Of a DNA stretch of 64,000 bases, positions 31,595-40,886 are shown piece by piece. The stretch's first letter is position 1; every line of letters begins with the position of its first letter. Source of the stretch: Bog-756 sp963718405. GTDB taxonomy: Bacteria > Actinomycetota > Acidimicrobiia > Acidimicrobiales > RAAP-2. The stretch is taken from assembly GCA_963718405.1 (NCBI GenBank), contig CAVQYZ010000003.1, positions 1 through 64,000 on the forward strand, given 5' to 3'. The notes below the pieces were generated by a model. The model did not search any database. It was not told the DNA's origin and saw only the letters and a program-made list of their open reading frames with translations. A program made the position numbers and the translations under genes.

Positions 31595-32898
31595 TGGCCA
31601 TCACCGAGGCCCCCAAGATCATCACCAGCCGCCTGGAGTACGACGACTCGTTCACCCTGGAGCGGTACCTGGCCACCGGAGGCTACGACGGGCTGCGCCA
31701 GGCCCTCACCATGACCCCCGAGGCCGTGGCCCACGAAGTGGACACCGCCAGCCTGCTGGGCCGGGGTGGGGCCGGCTTCCCGGCCGGCCGCAAGTGGGCC
31801 ATGCTCCGGAAGAACCCGGTGACCTACCTGGTGGTCAACGGCGACGAGAGCGAGCCGGCCACCTTCAAGGACCACCTCCTCGTCGAGCGGGATCCCCACC
31901 AGCTGATCGAAGGCGTGCTCATCGCGGCCTTCGCCCTGCAGGTGACCCGGGTGTTCATCTTCATCCGGGGCGAGTTCGCCCTGGGCCTGGAGCGGGTCCA
32001 GTCCGCCCTCAACGAGGCTTACTCCTACGGCGCGGTGGGGAGCGACATCTTCGGCTCGGGCTTCTCGGTCGATGTGGTGGTGCACCCCGGGGCGGGCGCC
32101 TACATCTGCGGCGAGGAGACCGCCCTGTTGGAGTCCCTGGAGGGCAAGCGGGGCTTCCCGCGGATCAAGCCGCCCTTCTTCCCCGCCGCCATCGGCCTGT
32201 ACGGCGAGCCCACCGTGGTCAACAACGTCGAGACCATGTCCAACCTCCCTTGGATCGTGCTCAACGGCGGGGCGGCCTTCGCCGCCCTCGGTGAGGGCCG
32301 GTCCACCGGGACCCGGCTGTTCGCCCTGGCCGGGCACGTCAACAACCCCGGCGTGTACGAGCTGGAGATGGTCAAGACCACCTTCAACGACCTGATCAAC
32401 GCCCCGGTGCTGGGTGGGGGCATCCCCCACGGGCGGGAGCTCAAGGCCTTCATCCCCGGCGGGGTCTCGGCCCCGTGGTTCGGTCCCGACCAGATCGACC
32501 TGCCCCTGGGGCAGGACGAAGTGGGTGCGGCCGGCTCCATGTTGGGATCGGGCTCCATCGTGGTCATGGACGACCACACCTGTGCGGTGCGGGCGTCGTG
32601 GCGCATCACCCGGTTCTTCTTCCGAGAGTCGTGCGGGCAGTGCACGCCGTGCCGGGAGGGTGCGGGGTGGCTGGAGAGGATCATGGCCCGCATCGAGAAC
32701 GGTCAGGGTCGGGAGCAGGATCTCGATCTGTTGTTGGATGCCTGCGACAACATCGCCCCCGGCCTGAGCTGGCCGCCCCAGCAGACCACCATCTGCGTGC
32801 TCGGCCCGTCCATCCCGTCGTCCATCGCCTCGGCCATCGAGATGTTCCGTGACGAGTTCCTGGTCCACATCAAAGAGGGTGGTTGCCCCTATGGCTGA
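31594..32898 (+). CDS. nuoF: NADH-quinone oxidoreductase subunit F
   Basis: A 434-residue NuoF (51-kDa subunit). It has the NAD/FMN-binding glycine loops LLGRGGAGFPAGRKWAML and AYICGEETALLESLEGKRG, the NGDESEPATFKDHLL segment, and the 4Fe-4S motif ESCGQCTPCREGAGWL with the distal cysteine in TTICVLGPS. It oxidises NADH and sends electrons through NuoE and NuoG. Starts at ATG 31594 in a TGATG overlap with nuoE, and its last eight bases overlap nuoG. Length is normal. Confidence 0.97.
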   Translation: MAITEAPKIITSRLEYDDSFTLERYLATGGYDGLRQALTMTPEAVAHEVDTASLLGRGGAGFPAGRKWAMLRKNPVTYLVVNGDESEPATFKDHLLVERDPHQLIEGVLIAAFALQVTRVFIFIRGEFALGLERVQSALNEAYSYGAVGSDIFGSGFSVDVVVHPGAGAYICGEETALLESLEGKRGFPRIKPPFFPAAIGLYGEPTVVNNVETMSNLPWIVLNGGAAFAALGEGRSTGTRLFALAGHVNNPGVYELEMVKTTFNDLINAPVLGGGIPHGRELKAFIPGGVSAPWFGPDQIDLPLGQDEVGAAGSMLGSGSIVVMDDHTCAVRASWRITRFFFRESCGQCTPCREGAGWLERIMARIENGQGREQDLDLLLDACDNIAPGLSWPPQQTTICVLGPSIPSSIASAIEMFRDEFLVHIKEGGCPYG

Positions 32899-35667
32899 GT
32901 CCACCGCCCCCATCCAGAGCAGCGCCACCCGGGCCAACGTGGCCGGCGACGTCAACGAGCTGGACGAAGTCCAGCCGGTCGAGACGGTGACCTTCACCCT
33001 GGACGGGCGCCAGGTAACCGGCCACAAGGGCGAGATGCTCATCGCCGCGGCCGAGCGGGCCGGAACCTTCATCCCGCGCTTCTGCTACCACCCGCGCATG
33101 AAGTCGGTCGGGGTCTGCCGGATGTGCCTGGTCGAAGTGAGCGGGCCCCGGGGGGCGTCGCTCCAACCCAGCTGCTACGTCGAGGTGCAGGCCGGTTCGG
33201 AAGTGGTCACCGACTCCGACAAGGTCAAAAAGGCCCAGGACGGGGTGTTGGAGTTCCTGCTCATCAACCACCCCTTGGACTGCCCGGTCTGCGACAAGGG
33301 CGGGGAGTGCCCGCTGCAGGACCAGACCCTGGCCTACGGGCCCGGCGAGTCGCGCTTCGTGGAGGAGAAGCGTCACTTCGAGAAGCCCATCCCCATCTCG
33401 GAGCTGGTCCTGTTGGACCGCGAGCGGTGCATCCAGTGCAGCCGGTGCACCCGGTTCGCCGACGAGGTGGCCGGCGAGGCCCAGATCGACTTCATCGGCC
33501 GGGGTGAGCAGATCGAGGTCAACACCTTCCCCGAGCTGCCCTTCACCTCGTACTTCTCCGGCAACACCGTCCAGATCTGCCCGGTGGGCGCCCTCACCGC
33601 CGCCCCGTACCGCTTCGCCGCCCGGCCCTGGGACCTGGACCAGGTCGAGTCGACCTGCACCACCTGTGCCGTGGGTTGCCGGGTGGCCGTGCAGTCCTCC
33701 TCCAACCGGGTGACCCGGCTGCTGGGCATCGACGCCGACCCGGTCAACCACGGTTGGCTGTGCGACAAGGGCCGGTTCGCCTTCGACGCCGTAAACGGCG
33801 ACGACCGGCTGACCGAGCCGCTCATCCGCAAGGACGGCTCCCTGGTTTCGGTGTCGTGGCACGAGGCCCTGGCCGCGGTGACCGAGGGCCTGAAGCAGGC
33901 GTCGGCCGACGATGGGGCCGAGGCCATAGCGGTGGTGGGTGGGGCCCGGCTGACCAACGAAGGGGCCTACGCCTGGTCCAAGTTGGCCAAGGGCGTGCTG
34001 GGCACCGACTCGGTCGACGCCCAGTTGGGCGACGGGCTCCCGGCCGACCTGGTGGTGGGGCTGCCCCGGGCCACCATCGACCAGGCCGCCGCGGCGGACA
34101 CCGTCGTCGTCCTCTCCGGCGACATTCGCGAGGAGCTGCCCATCCTCTTCCTGCGGCTGCGCTCGGCCATCGTGGACGGGGGACTCTCGCTGGTCGAGCT
34201 GTCCCCGCAGTCCACCTCGCTGACTCCCTACGCCGCGGCGTCGCTGCGGTACCTGCCGGGCGAGGCCACCGAGCTGGCCCGGGCGGTGGTCGACGCCACC
34301 GCCACCGGTCCGGCGAGTGCCGACGCCGATGCCCTGGCCGAGGCCCGCCGGTTGGCCGGGGCCGGCAAGGTGGTGGTCATCGTGGGCCGTCCCTCCCTGG
34401 CCGAGGACGGCGCCCTGGTGGGCCAGGCGGCCCTGGAGTTGGCCCGGGCCCTTCCCACCGCCCGCTTCCTGCCCGCCCTGCGTCGGGGAAACGTCCACGG
34501 CGCCCTCGACATGGGCCTGGCTCCCGGGCTGCTCCCCGGTCGGGTCACCCTCGACGGCGGACGCGCCTGGTTCACCGAGGCCTGGGGCTCGGTGCCCACG
34601 GCCCGGGGCCGGGACGCCGAAGCCATCTTCCGCTCCGCTGCCGGTGATGACACGTCTGACGGCGGACGCCGGCGGATCGGCCACCCGGGTCAAGTCGTTG
34701 ATCGTGCTGGGGGCCGACCCGCTGGGCGACTTCCCCGACCGGCGACTGGCCGAGCGGGGCCTCATCGGCGCCGACTTCGTGGTGGCGGTGGCGTCCTCGC
34801 CGACCACGGTGACCGAGCACGCCGACGTGGTCCTGCCGGCGGCCGAGGCCCACGAGCGTCCGGGGACCACCACCAACATCGAGGGCCGGATCAGCCGCCT
34901 GGGCCAGAAGCTGGTCCCCCCGGGGCAGGCCTGGCCCGACTGGATGATCGCCGCCGAGCTGGCCGTGCACCTGGGGTCCGACCTGGGCTTCGACTCGGTG
35001 GGCCAGGTGTGGGACGAGATCGAGCGCCTGGCCCCGGCCTACCGGGGCATCACCCGCTCGGTGCTGGACGCCCTGGGCACCGTCGACGGAGTGGTGGCAC
35101 CGCTCACCGCCAGTGCTGTCTCCATCGGGACCCGCACGGCTCCGCTCGACCCCATGGCCTTCCCCGGGGTGGAGTCGGTGGAACGACAGGGTGCGCCTCC
35201 CCGGGCCGGGCTGGCCGAGCCGCCCACCGCGGGGATCGGGATCGGATGCCGATGAGCCCGCCGCCGCGGCCGGCGCCCCGGCCCGTCCCGCCGTGGCCGG
35301 CCTGCCCGTCGACCTCGACGTGCCCCATGTCACCCCGGTCGACAGCTACTCCATGTTGTTGGTGGCGTCGCGGTCCCTCTACGACCTGGGGGCGGCGGTG
35401 GCCGAGGTTCCGGCCCTGGCCGGCCTGGTCCAGCCGCAGGCCCTGCGGGTCAACCCCCACGACCTCGACGATCTGGGAGTAGCGGCCGGCGGCACGGTGC
35501 GGCTGCGCACCGGAGCAGCCTCGCTGGTGGTCGAGGTGGCCCCCGACCCGTCCCTGCCCCGCAAGGTGGTGGCCGCCGACTTCAACGTCCCGCTCACCGA
35601 GGGGACCATCGCCGACCTCATCGACACCGGGGCGCCGCGGGTCGAGGTACGGATGGAGACGCCATGA
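32891..35667 (+). CDS. nuoG: NADH-quinone oxidoreductase subunit G, split by two frameshifts
   Basis: From ATG 32891 the frame encodes the 2Fe-2S domain (FCYHPRMKSVGVCRMCLVEV), CPVCDKGGECPLQD, ERCIQCSRCTRFADEV and STCTTCAVGCRVAV, then the molybdopterin-oxidoreductase-like domain. Near 34640-34665 it shifts to the frame LTADAGGSATRVKSLIVLGA, VVLPAAEAHERPGTTTNIEG; near 35235 it shifts again to DADEPAAAAGAPARPAVAGL, DSYSMLLVASRSLYDLG and KVVAADFNVPLTEGTIADLI, ending at 35665-35667 in an ATGA overlap with nuoH. Joined length is about 925 residues. All iron-sulphur ligands lie in the first unbroken part. Flanking subunits are intact, so the shifts are probably errors. Confidence 0.93.
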
Positions 35668-36980
35668 GCACGCTGGCCGCCCTGCACCCCCTGTTCGCCG
35701 CCGGCGACCCCCTCTACATGAACGGTGTCGGTTGGGCGGTGTTCATCATCGTGGTCGTCAAGGTCCTGGTCATCTTCGGCTTCTTGATGGTGTCGGTCAT
35801 GTTGATGATCTGGTTCGAGCGCAAGGTCATCTCGGACATGCAGAGCCGGATCGGGCCCAACCGGGCCGGTCCCTTCGGCATCGCCCAGACCCTGGCCGAC
35901 GGGATCAAGCTGTTCTTCAAGGAAGACCTGATGCCGGACAAGGCCGACCGGTCGGTGTTCATCCTGGCTCCGTACCTCACCATCATCACCGCCTTCCTGG
36001 CCTTTGCCATCGTGCCCTTCGGCGGGGTGGTGGGCATCGACGGCCACACCTTCGAGCTGCAGCTGGCCGATCCCCCCATGGGCGTGCTGTTCCTGCTGGC
36101 CATGTCCTCCATCGGGGTGTACGGGGTCATGCTGGCCGGGTGGTCGTCGGGCTCCAAGTACCCGCTGCTGGGCTCGGTGCGGGCCTCGGCCCAGATGATC
36201 TCGTACGAGGCGGCCCTGGGCATGACCGTGGTCACGGTGGTGCTCATCACCGGATCGCTGAGCACCCGGACCATCGTGGACCAGCAGGCCCACCACCTGT
36301 GGCAGTGGAACGCCATCCGGCTCGGCGTGGTCCCCTTCGTCATCTTCTTCATCGCCGCCATCGCCGAGACCAACCGGCCCCCCTTCGACCTGGTCGAGGC
36401 GGACTCCGAACTGGTCGGCGGCTTCGTCACCGAGTACTCGTCCATCCGGTTCGCCCTGTTCTTTCTGGCCGAGTTCATGAACACCATCACCATGTCGGCC
36501 ATCACCGTGACCCTGTTCTTCGGGGGGCCCGACGGGCCCGACCCCCACATCCCGCACACCTACTGGCTGTGGCCCATCGTGTGGTTCCTGGGCAAGACCC
36601 TGGTCTTCTTGTTCATCTTCGTATGGCTGCGGGCCGCCCTGCCCCGCCTGCGCTACGACCAGCTCATGGATCTCGGGTGGAAGAAGCTCATCCCGCTGTC
36701 GTTGGGCTGGCTGCTCATCGTGGCCGGATTCGTCATCGACGGCTGGTGGGGCGTGGCCATGACCGGCGCCGTGGTCATCGCCGCCATCACCATCACCCGG
36801 GCCTTCGCCATCGGGGGCGAGCGCGAGGAGACCCGGGCCATCGTCCCCCAGGTCGGCATCCGCCTGTGGACCCGGCCTCCCGAGTTCGAGCCCGGCTCCG
36901 CACCCCAGTTCGAAGCCGGGGGATCCCCGGCCGGCCTCTCCCCGTCCTCGACGGGCACCACACCGGGAGGTGACAGCTGA
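35664..36980 (+). CDS. nuoH: NADH-quinone oxidoreductase subunit H
   Basis: A 438-residue NuoH with eight or nine membrane helices. Conserved parts: WFERKVISDMQSRIGPNRAG, IAQTLADGIKLFFKEDL, SMSSIGVYGVMLAGWSSGSK-type helix (here LAMSSIGVYGVMLAGWSSGS), AIAETNRPPFDLVEADSELV, EYSSIRFALFFLAEFMNT and RAALPRLRYDQLMDLGWKKL. NuoH forms the quinone entry channel at the junction with the peripheral arm. The polar C-terminal tail of about 60 residues is longer than in E. coli. ATGA overlap with nuoG, TGATG with nuoI. Confidence 0.97.
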   Translation: MSTLAALHPLFAAGDPLYMNGVGWAVFIIVVVKVLVIFGFLMVSVMLMIWFERKVISDMQSRIGPNRAGPFGIAQTLADGIKLFFKEDLMPDKADRSVFILAPYLTIITAFLAFAIVPFGGVVGIDGHTFELQLADPPMGVLFLLAMSSIGVYGVMLAGWSSGSKYPLLGSVRASAQMISYEAALGMTVVTVVLITGSLSTRTIVDQQAHHLWQWNAIRLGVVPFVIFFIAAIAETNRPPFDLVEADSELVGGFVTEYSSIRFALFFLAEFMNTITMSAITVTLFFGGPDGPDPHIPHTYWLWPIVWFLGKTLVFLFIFVWLRAALPRLRYDQLMDLGWKKLIPLSLGWLLIVAGFVIDGWWGVAMTGAVVIAAITITRAFAIGGEREETRAIVPQVGIRLWTRPPEFEPGSAPQFEAGGSPAGLSPSSTGTTPGGDS

Positions 36981-37912
36981 TGGCCGAAGAGAAGGAAGAA
37001 AAACCGGAGGTGCCGCAGGGGCGGCAGAACTTCCTGGGTGGGTTCAAGCTGACCCTGGAGCACCTCAACCGGCCGCCGGTCACCCGCCAGTATCCCGAGG
37101 AGAAGCGACCCAAGCAGCCGCGCCAGCACGGTCGCCACGTTCTCAACCGGTACGAGGACGGCATGGAGAAGTGCATCGGCTGCGAGCTGTGCGCCGGGGT
37201 CTGCCCGGCCGACTGCATCTACGTCCGCGGCCTCGACAATCCGCCCGACCACCCGGTGTCACCCGGCGAGCGGTACGGCTACGTGTACGAGATCAACTTC
37301 CTCCGCTGTATCCACTGCGACCTGTGCGTGGAGGCCTGTCCCACCGAGGCCATCACCGAGTCCAAGCTGATGGAGTTCTCCTTCACCAACCGGAACGACG
37401 CCATCTACACCAAGGCGGAGCTGCTGGTGGACGACGACGGCAAGCCCCAGCACATGCCGTGGGAGGACTGGCGCGAGGGGGACGACCTGCACACCTCGGG
37501 CTGGATGCGGGCCACCTCACCGTCGGGGAGCGCCGAGTTCGAGGGCCAGGTGCAGTGGTCCGGTGAGCTGGGCTTCGGGGTGCGGTCGCCCGAGGGTGGC
37601 CAGTCGGGGCTCCGCGACGACGCCACCACCGGGAGCAAGCAGCTGCGCCACACCCTCGAGCGGCACCTCCTCCAGGCCGACCTGCCCCCGGAGAAGCGGG
37701 GTCCCCGCGGCGCCATCGGGCGGATGTTGGAGAAGGCCGAGCGGTTTGCCCCCGGGGCGGGCAAGAAGCACCGGGCCAAGGCGGACTCCGAGTATGCCCA
37801 GGCCGTGGTGGACGGCAACAGCGAGCGGGACCAGCCCGGCACCACCGACCCGGCCCCGCTGCCGGCGGCCAGCCGGGGTTCGGATCCCGACGCCGGATCG
37901 AGCGGCCACTGA
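36980..37912 (+). CDS. nuoI: NADH-quinone oxidoreductase subunit I with long C-terminal tail
   Basis: A 310-residue NuoI. The two 4Fe-4S motifs are CIGCELCAGVCPADC and CIHCDLCVEACPTEA, ligating clusters N6a and N6b on the path from NuoG to NuoB. LEHLNRPPVTRQYPEEKRP before them is the usual lead-in. The family core ends around residue 180; the extra 130 residues are polar (GKKHRAKADSEYAQ and a Pro/Ala/Asp end) and have no recognisable domain. Starts at ATG 36980 (TGATG with nuoH) and ends in a TGATG with nuoJ. Confidence 0.96.
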   Translation: MAEEKEEKPEVPQGRQNFLGGFKLTLEHLNRPPVTRQYPEEKRPKQPRQHGRHVLNRYEDGMEKCIGCELCAGVCPADCIYVRGLDNPPDHPVSPGERYGYVYEINFLRCIHCDLCVEACPTEAITESKLMEFSFTNRNDAIYTKAELLVDDDGKPQHMPWEDWREGDDLHTSGWMRATSPSGSAEFEGQVQWSGELGFGVRSPEGGQSGLRDDATTGSKQLRHTLERHLLQADLPPEKRGPRGAIGRMLEKAERFAPGAGKKHRAKADSEYAQAVVDGNSERDQPGTTDPAPLPAASRGSDPDAGSSGH

Positions 37913-38648
37913 TGGGGGCAACGCTCGGCGTGGTGCTGATGGCCGTCACGACGTACGTCCACCCTTCGTGGGTCGACGTCGGGGTCTTCTCGGTGTCGGC
38001 CGCCATCGTGCTGTCCGGGGCCATCGGGGTGGTGGTGGCCCGCAACCCGGTGCACTCCGCCCTGATGCTGGTGATGACCCTGTTCGGCATCGCCGTGCTC
38101 TTCGTGCTGCAGCGTGACCCCTTCCTGGCCGCGGTCCAGGTGATCGTGTACGCCGGCGCCATCGTGGTCCTGTTCCTGTTCGTGATCATGTTCCTCGGGG
38201 TCGACCGCGAGGAGAACGTCGCCCTCGAGCCCCTACGGGGCCAGCGCCCGCTGGCCGTCGGGCTGGTGGCCCTGGGGGTCACCGGCCTCTTGTTGTTGGG
38301 CCAGGTGTCCAAGTGGACCACCGGGGCTCCCCACGTGTCCGGGGTGGCGGCGGGGCCCCAGTCCAACGTCTACCTGCTGGGCAAGTCGGTGTACACCACG
38401 TACCTCTTCCCCTTCGAGGCCACCGCGGCCCTGCTGATCATCGCCGTGGTGGGGGCGGTGGTGCTGGCCCGGAGGCCGCCGGTGGCGGTCAATCCCGTGG
38501 CCTCCGAACAGGCCGGGTCGGAGCAGGCGGAATCGTCCGATCGGCGGTCGGTACCGCCACCGGGGCGGTGGCCGAGATCGACGCCACCGGAGCCATCGAG
38601 GTCTCGGAGTCCGTCGAGGCCAGCCACACCGAGGAGGGCGGGGCATGA
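37912..38648 (+). CDS. nuoJ: NADH-quinone oxidoreductase subunit J, one frameshift near the end
   Basis: From ATG 37912 come five membrane helices with the NuoJ signature ARNPVHSALMLVMTLFGIAV, AVQVIVYAGAIVVLFLFVIM and FEATAALLIIAVVGAVVLAR. After ASEQAGSEQAE, about 38520-38555, the frame runs on into nuoK out of phase. The alternative frame gives VGTATGAVAEIDATGAIEVS and SVEASHTEEGGA with a stop at 38646-38648, restoring the ATGA overlap with nuoK seen at most junctions of this operon. I therefore take the end at 38648 with one indel. The break falls in the polar tail, outside the membrane part. Confidence 0.9.
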
Positions 38649-38950
38649 CCATCAACGCCGACTGGTACCTGGCGCTCAGCGCCGTCCTCTTCGCCATCGG
38701 CGCCCTCGGGGTGCTGGTGCGCCGCAACGTGCTGGTCATGTTCATGTGCGTGGAGCTCATGCTCAACGCCGCCAATCTGAGCTTCGTGACCTTCGCCCGG
38801 GTGCTCAACGACATCGGCGGTCAGGTCCTGGTGTTCTTCGTCCTGGTGGTGGCGGCAGCCGAAGTCGTGGTCGGGCTGGGGATCGTGGTTGCCATCTTCC
38901 GCCGCCGGGCCAACGCCACCGCCGACGACCTCCACTTGATGAAGGGCTGA
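38645..38950 (+). CDS. nuoK: NADH-quinone oxidoreductase subunit K
   Basis: A 101-residue NuoK, the normal length, with three membrane helices: WYLALSAVLFAIGALGVLVR, VLVMFMCVELMLNAANLSFV with the essential membrane glutamate (E in CVELMLNA), and VLVFFVLVVAAAEVVVGLGI with the second conserved glutamate in AAEVVVGL. It is an MrpC-like subunit of the proton-pumping arm. It starts in an ATGA overlap with nuoJ and ends seven bases before the nuoL ATG. Confidence 0.97.
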   Translation: MTINADWYLALSAVLFAIGALGVLVRRNVLVMFMCVELMLNAANLSFVTFARVLNDIGGQVLVFFVLVVAAAEVVVGLGIVVAIFRRRANATADDLHLMKG

Positions 38951-38957
38951 CCGGACG

Positions 38958-40886
38958 ATGCTCCAAGTGACTTTCCTCATCATCTTGCTGCCCCTGGTCG
39001 GCTTCGCCGTCCAGCTGGTGGCGGGACGCCGGCTCGGTGACCCGTGGGCCGGGGTGGTGGGCACCGTGTTCATCGGGGCATCGTTCCTGGTGGGGGTGGG
39101 GGTGTATCTCGACCTGCTCACCGTGAACGCCCCGGTGCGGACCTTCACCCAGAACCTGTGGACCTGGATACCGGTCGACCGGCTTCAGGTGCACGCCAGT
39201 CTCTACGTCGACCCGCTGTCGATGACCATGGTGCTGTTCGTCACCGGCATCAGCACCCTCATCCACCTCTACTCCATCGGGTACATGAAGGGCGACCGCG
39301 ACTACTCGAAGTTCTTCCTCTACATGAACCTCTTCGTGGCCTCCATGCTGATCCTGGTACTCGGCAGCAACCTGCTGGTGACCTTCGTGGGCTGGGAGGG
39401 GGTGGGCACCTGCTCGTACTGGCTGGTGTCGTTCTGGTTCACCCGGGACTCGGCGGCCAGCGCCGGCAAGAAGGCCTTCATCTACAACCGGATCGGTGAC
39501 GTCGGCTTCCTGCTGGCCATCTTCTTGGTCTTCGACAAGGTCCACTCGCTCGAATACACCACCATCTTCGCCCACATCGGCACCATCGGGGCCGGCAACA
39601 TCACCGCCATCTGCCTCCTGTTGCTGGTCGGGGTGATGGGCAAGTCGGCCCAGATCCCCCTGTTCCCGTGGCTGGCCGACGCCATGGAGGGCCCGACCCC
39701 GGTGTCGGCGCTCATCCACGCCGCCACCATGGTCACGGCCGGCGTCTATCTCTTGTGCCGGATCAATCCGTTGCTGCACGCCTCGTCGGCGGCTTCGCTG
39801 ACCGTGGCCTGCATCGGGGCCGCCACGGCCTTCGTGGCCGCCACCATCGCCTGCGCCCAGCAGGACATCAAAAAGGTGCTGGCCTACTCGACGGTGTCCC
39901 AGCTGGGGTACATGTTCCTGGCCATCGGGTGCGGGGCCTATGAGGCCGCCATCTTCTTGATGGTGGCCCACGCCTTCTTCAAGGGCCTGCTCTTCCTCGG
40001 GGCCGGGTCCACCATCCACGGCCTCCACGACGAGCAGGACCTGAAGCGGATGGGCAATCTCCGGGCCTACATGCCCATCACCTTCATCACCTTCGCCATC
40101 GGATGGCTGTGCATCGCCGCCGTTCCTCCGCTGTCGGGCTTCTGGGCCAAGGGGGACGTCCTCGAGAACACCTGGTCGGCCCACCCGGGCCTGTGGGTGG
40201 TGGGCGTGGTGACCGCGGCCTTGACCGCGTACTACATGAGTCGCCTGACCGGCCTGGCCTTCTTCGGTAAGGACCGCTGGTCCAACAAGGTGCCCATCGA
40301 CGCAGCCACCGATATGGCGGACGCCCACCACGCAGACGGGGCCATCCCCGAGCCCCACGAGTCCAAGCCCGTCATGACCATCCCGCTGTGGATCCTGTCC
40401 TTCTTCGCCGCCCTGGCCGGCCTGCTGGCCGTGTCCAACAACCACCTGTCCCTGTCCAGCTGGGTCGACCCGGTGTTCGGGGCCAACCTCTACAACGACC
40501 ACCTGAGCACCTCGACCATCTGGGTGCTGTCGATCATCGATGCGGTGATCGCCGTCGCCGGAGTGACCGTCGGCCTGTGGCTGTGGATGTCCAAGGCCGA
40601 CCGGCCCGTTCTGGAGCCGACCGTCCTGAAGCGCTCGTGGTACATCAACGAGATCTACGACACCATCTTCGGCCGACCGGCGGAGCGGCTGGCGGCCTTC
40701 AGCGCCACGGTCATCGATCCCAAGGTCATCGACGGCGGCGTCAACGGGGTGGCCACCCTGGTCCGTAAGTCCGGAGCGCTGATCCGGCGCACCCAGACCG
40801 GCTACGTGCGCAACTACGTGCTGGGCATCGTGCTGGGCACGGTGCTGGTGCTGGCCTTCATGCTGACCCGGTTGTGGTGGGGCTGA
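38958..40886 (+). CDS. nuoL: NADH-quinone oxidoreductase subunit L
   Basis: A 642-residue NuoL, an Mrp-antiporter-like subunit with about 16 membrane helices. Landmarks: YVDPLSMTMVLFVTGIST, LVTFVGWEGVGTCSYWLVSF (conserved Glu of the proton path), QIPLFPWLADAMEGPTPVSA, LIHAATMVTAGVYLLCR, QQDIKKVLAYSTVSQLGYMF and FFKGLLFLGAGSTIHG. The C-terminal lateral helix region runs through WYINEIYDTIFGRPAERLA. It is the distal proton pump. Its stop overlaps nuoM as TGATG at 40884-40888. Confidence 0.97.
   Translation: MLQVTFLIILLPLVGFAVQLVAGRRLGDPWAGVVGTVFIGASFLVGVGVYLDLLTVNAPVRTFTQNLWTWIPVDRLQVHASLYVDPLSMTMVLFVTGISTLIHLYSIGYMKGDRDYSKFFLYMNLFVASMLILVLGSNLLVTFVGWEGVGTCSYWLVSFWFTRDSAASAGKKAFIYNRIGDVGFLLAIFLVFDKVHSLEYTTIFAHIGTIGAGNITAICLLLLVGVMGKSAQIPLFPWLADAMEGPTPVSALIHAATMVTAGVYLLCRINPLLHASSAASLTVACIGAATAFVAATIACAQQDIKKVLAYSTVSQLGYMFLAIGCGAYEAAIFLMVAHAFFKGLLFLGAGSTIHGLHDEQDLKRMGNLRAYMPITFITFAIGWLCIAAVPPLSGFWAKGDVLENTWSAHPGLWVVGVVTAALTAYYMSRLTGLAFFGKDRWSNKVPIDAATDMADAHHADGAIPEPHESKPVMTIPLWILSFFAALAGLLAVSNNHLSLSSWVDPVFGANLYNDHLSTSTIWVLSIIDAVIAVAGVTVGLWLWMSKADRPVLEPTVLKRSWYINEIYDTIFGRPAERLAAFSATVIDPKVIDGGVNGVATLVRKSGALIRRTQTGYVRNYVLGIVLGTVLVLAFMLTRLWWG

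Noticed and set aside
32870..34879. 669-codon open frame on the minus strand opposite nuoG
   Set aside because: It is a GC-driven shadow of nuoG with no family features.
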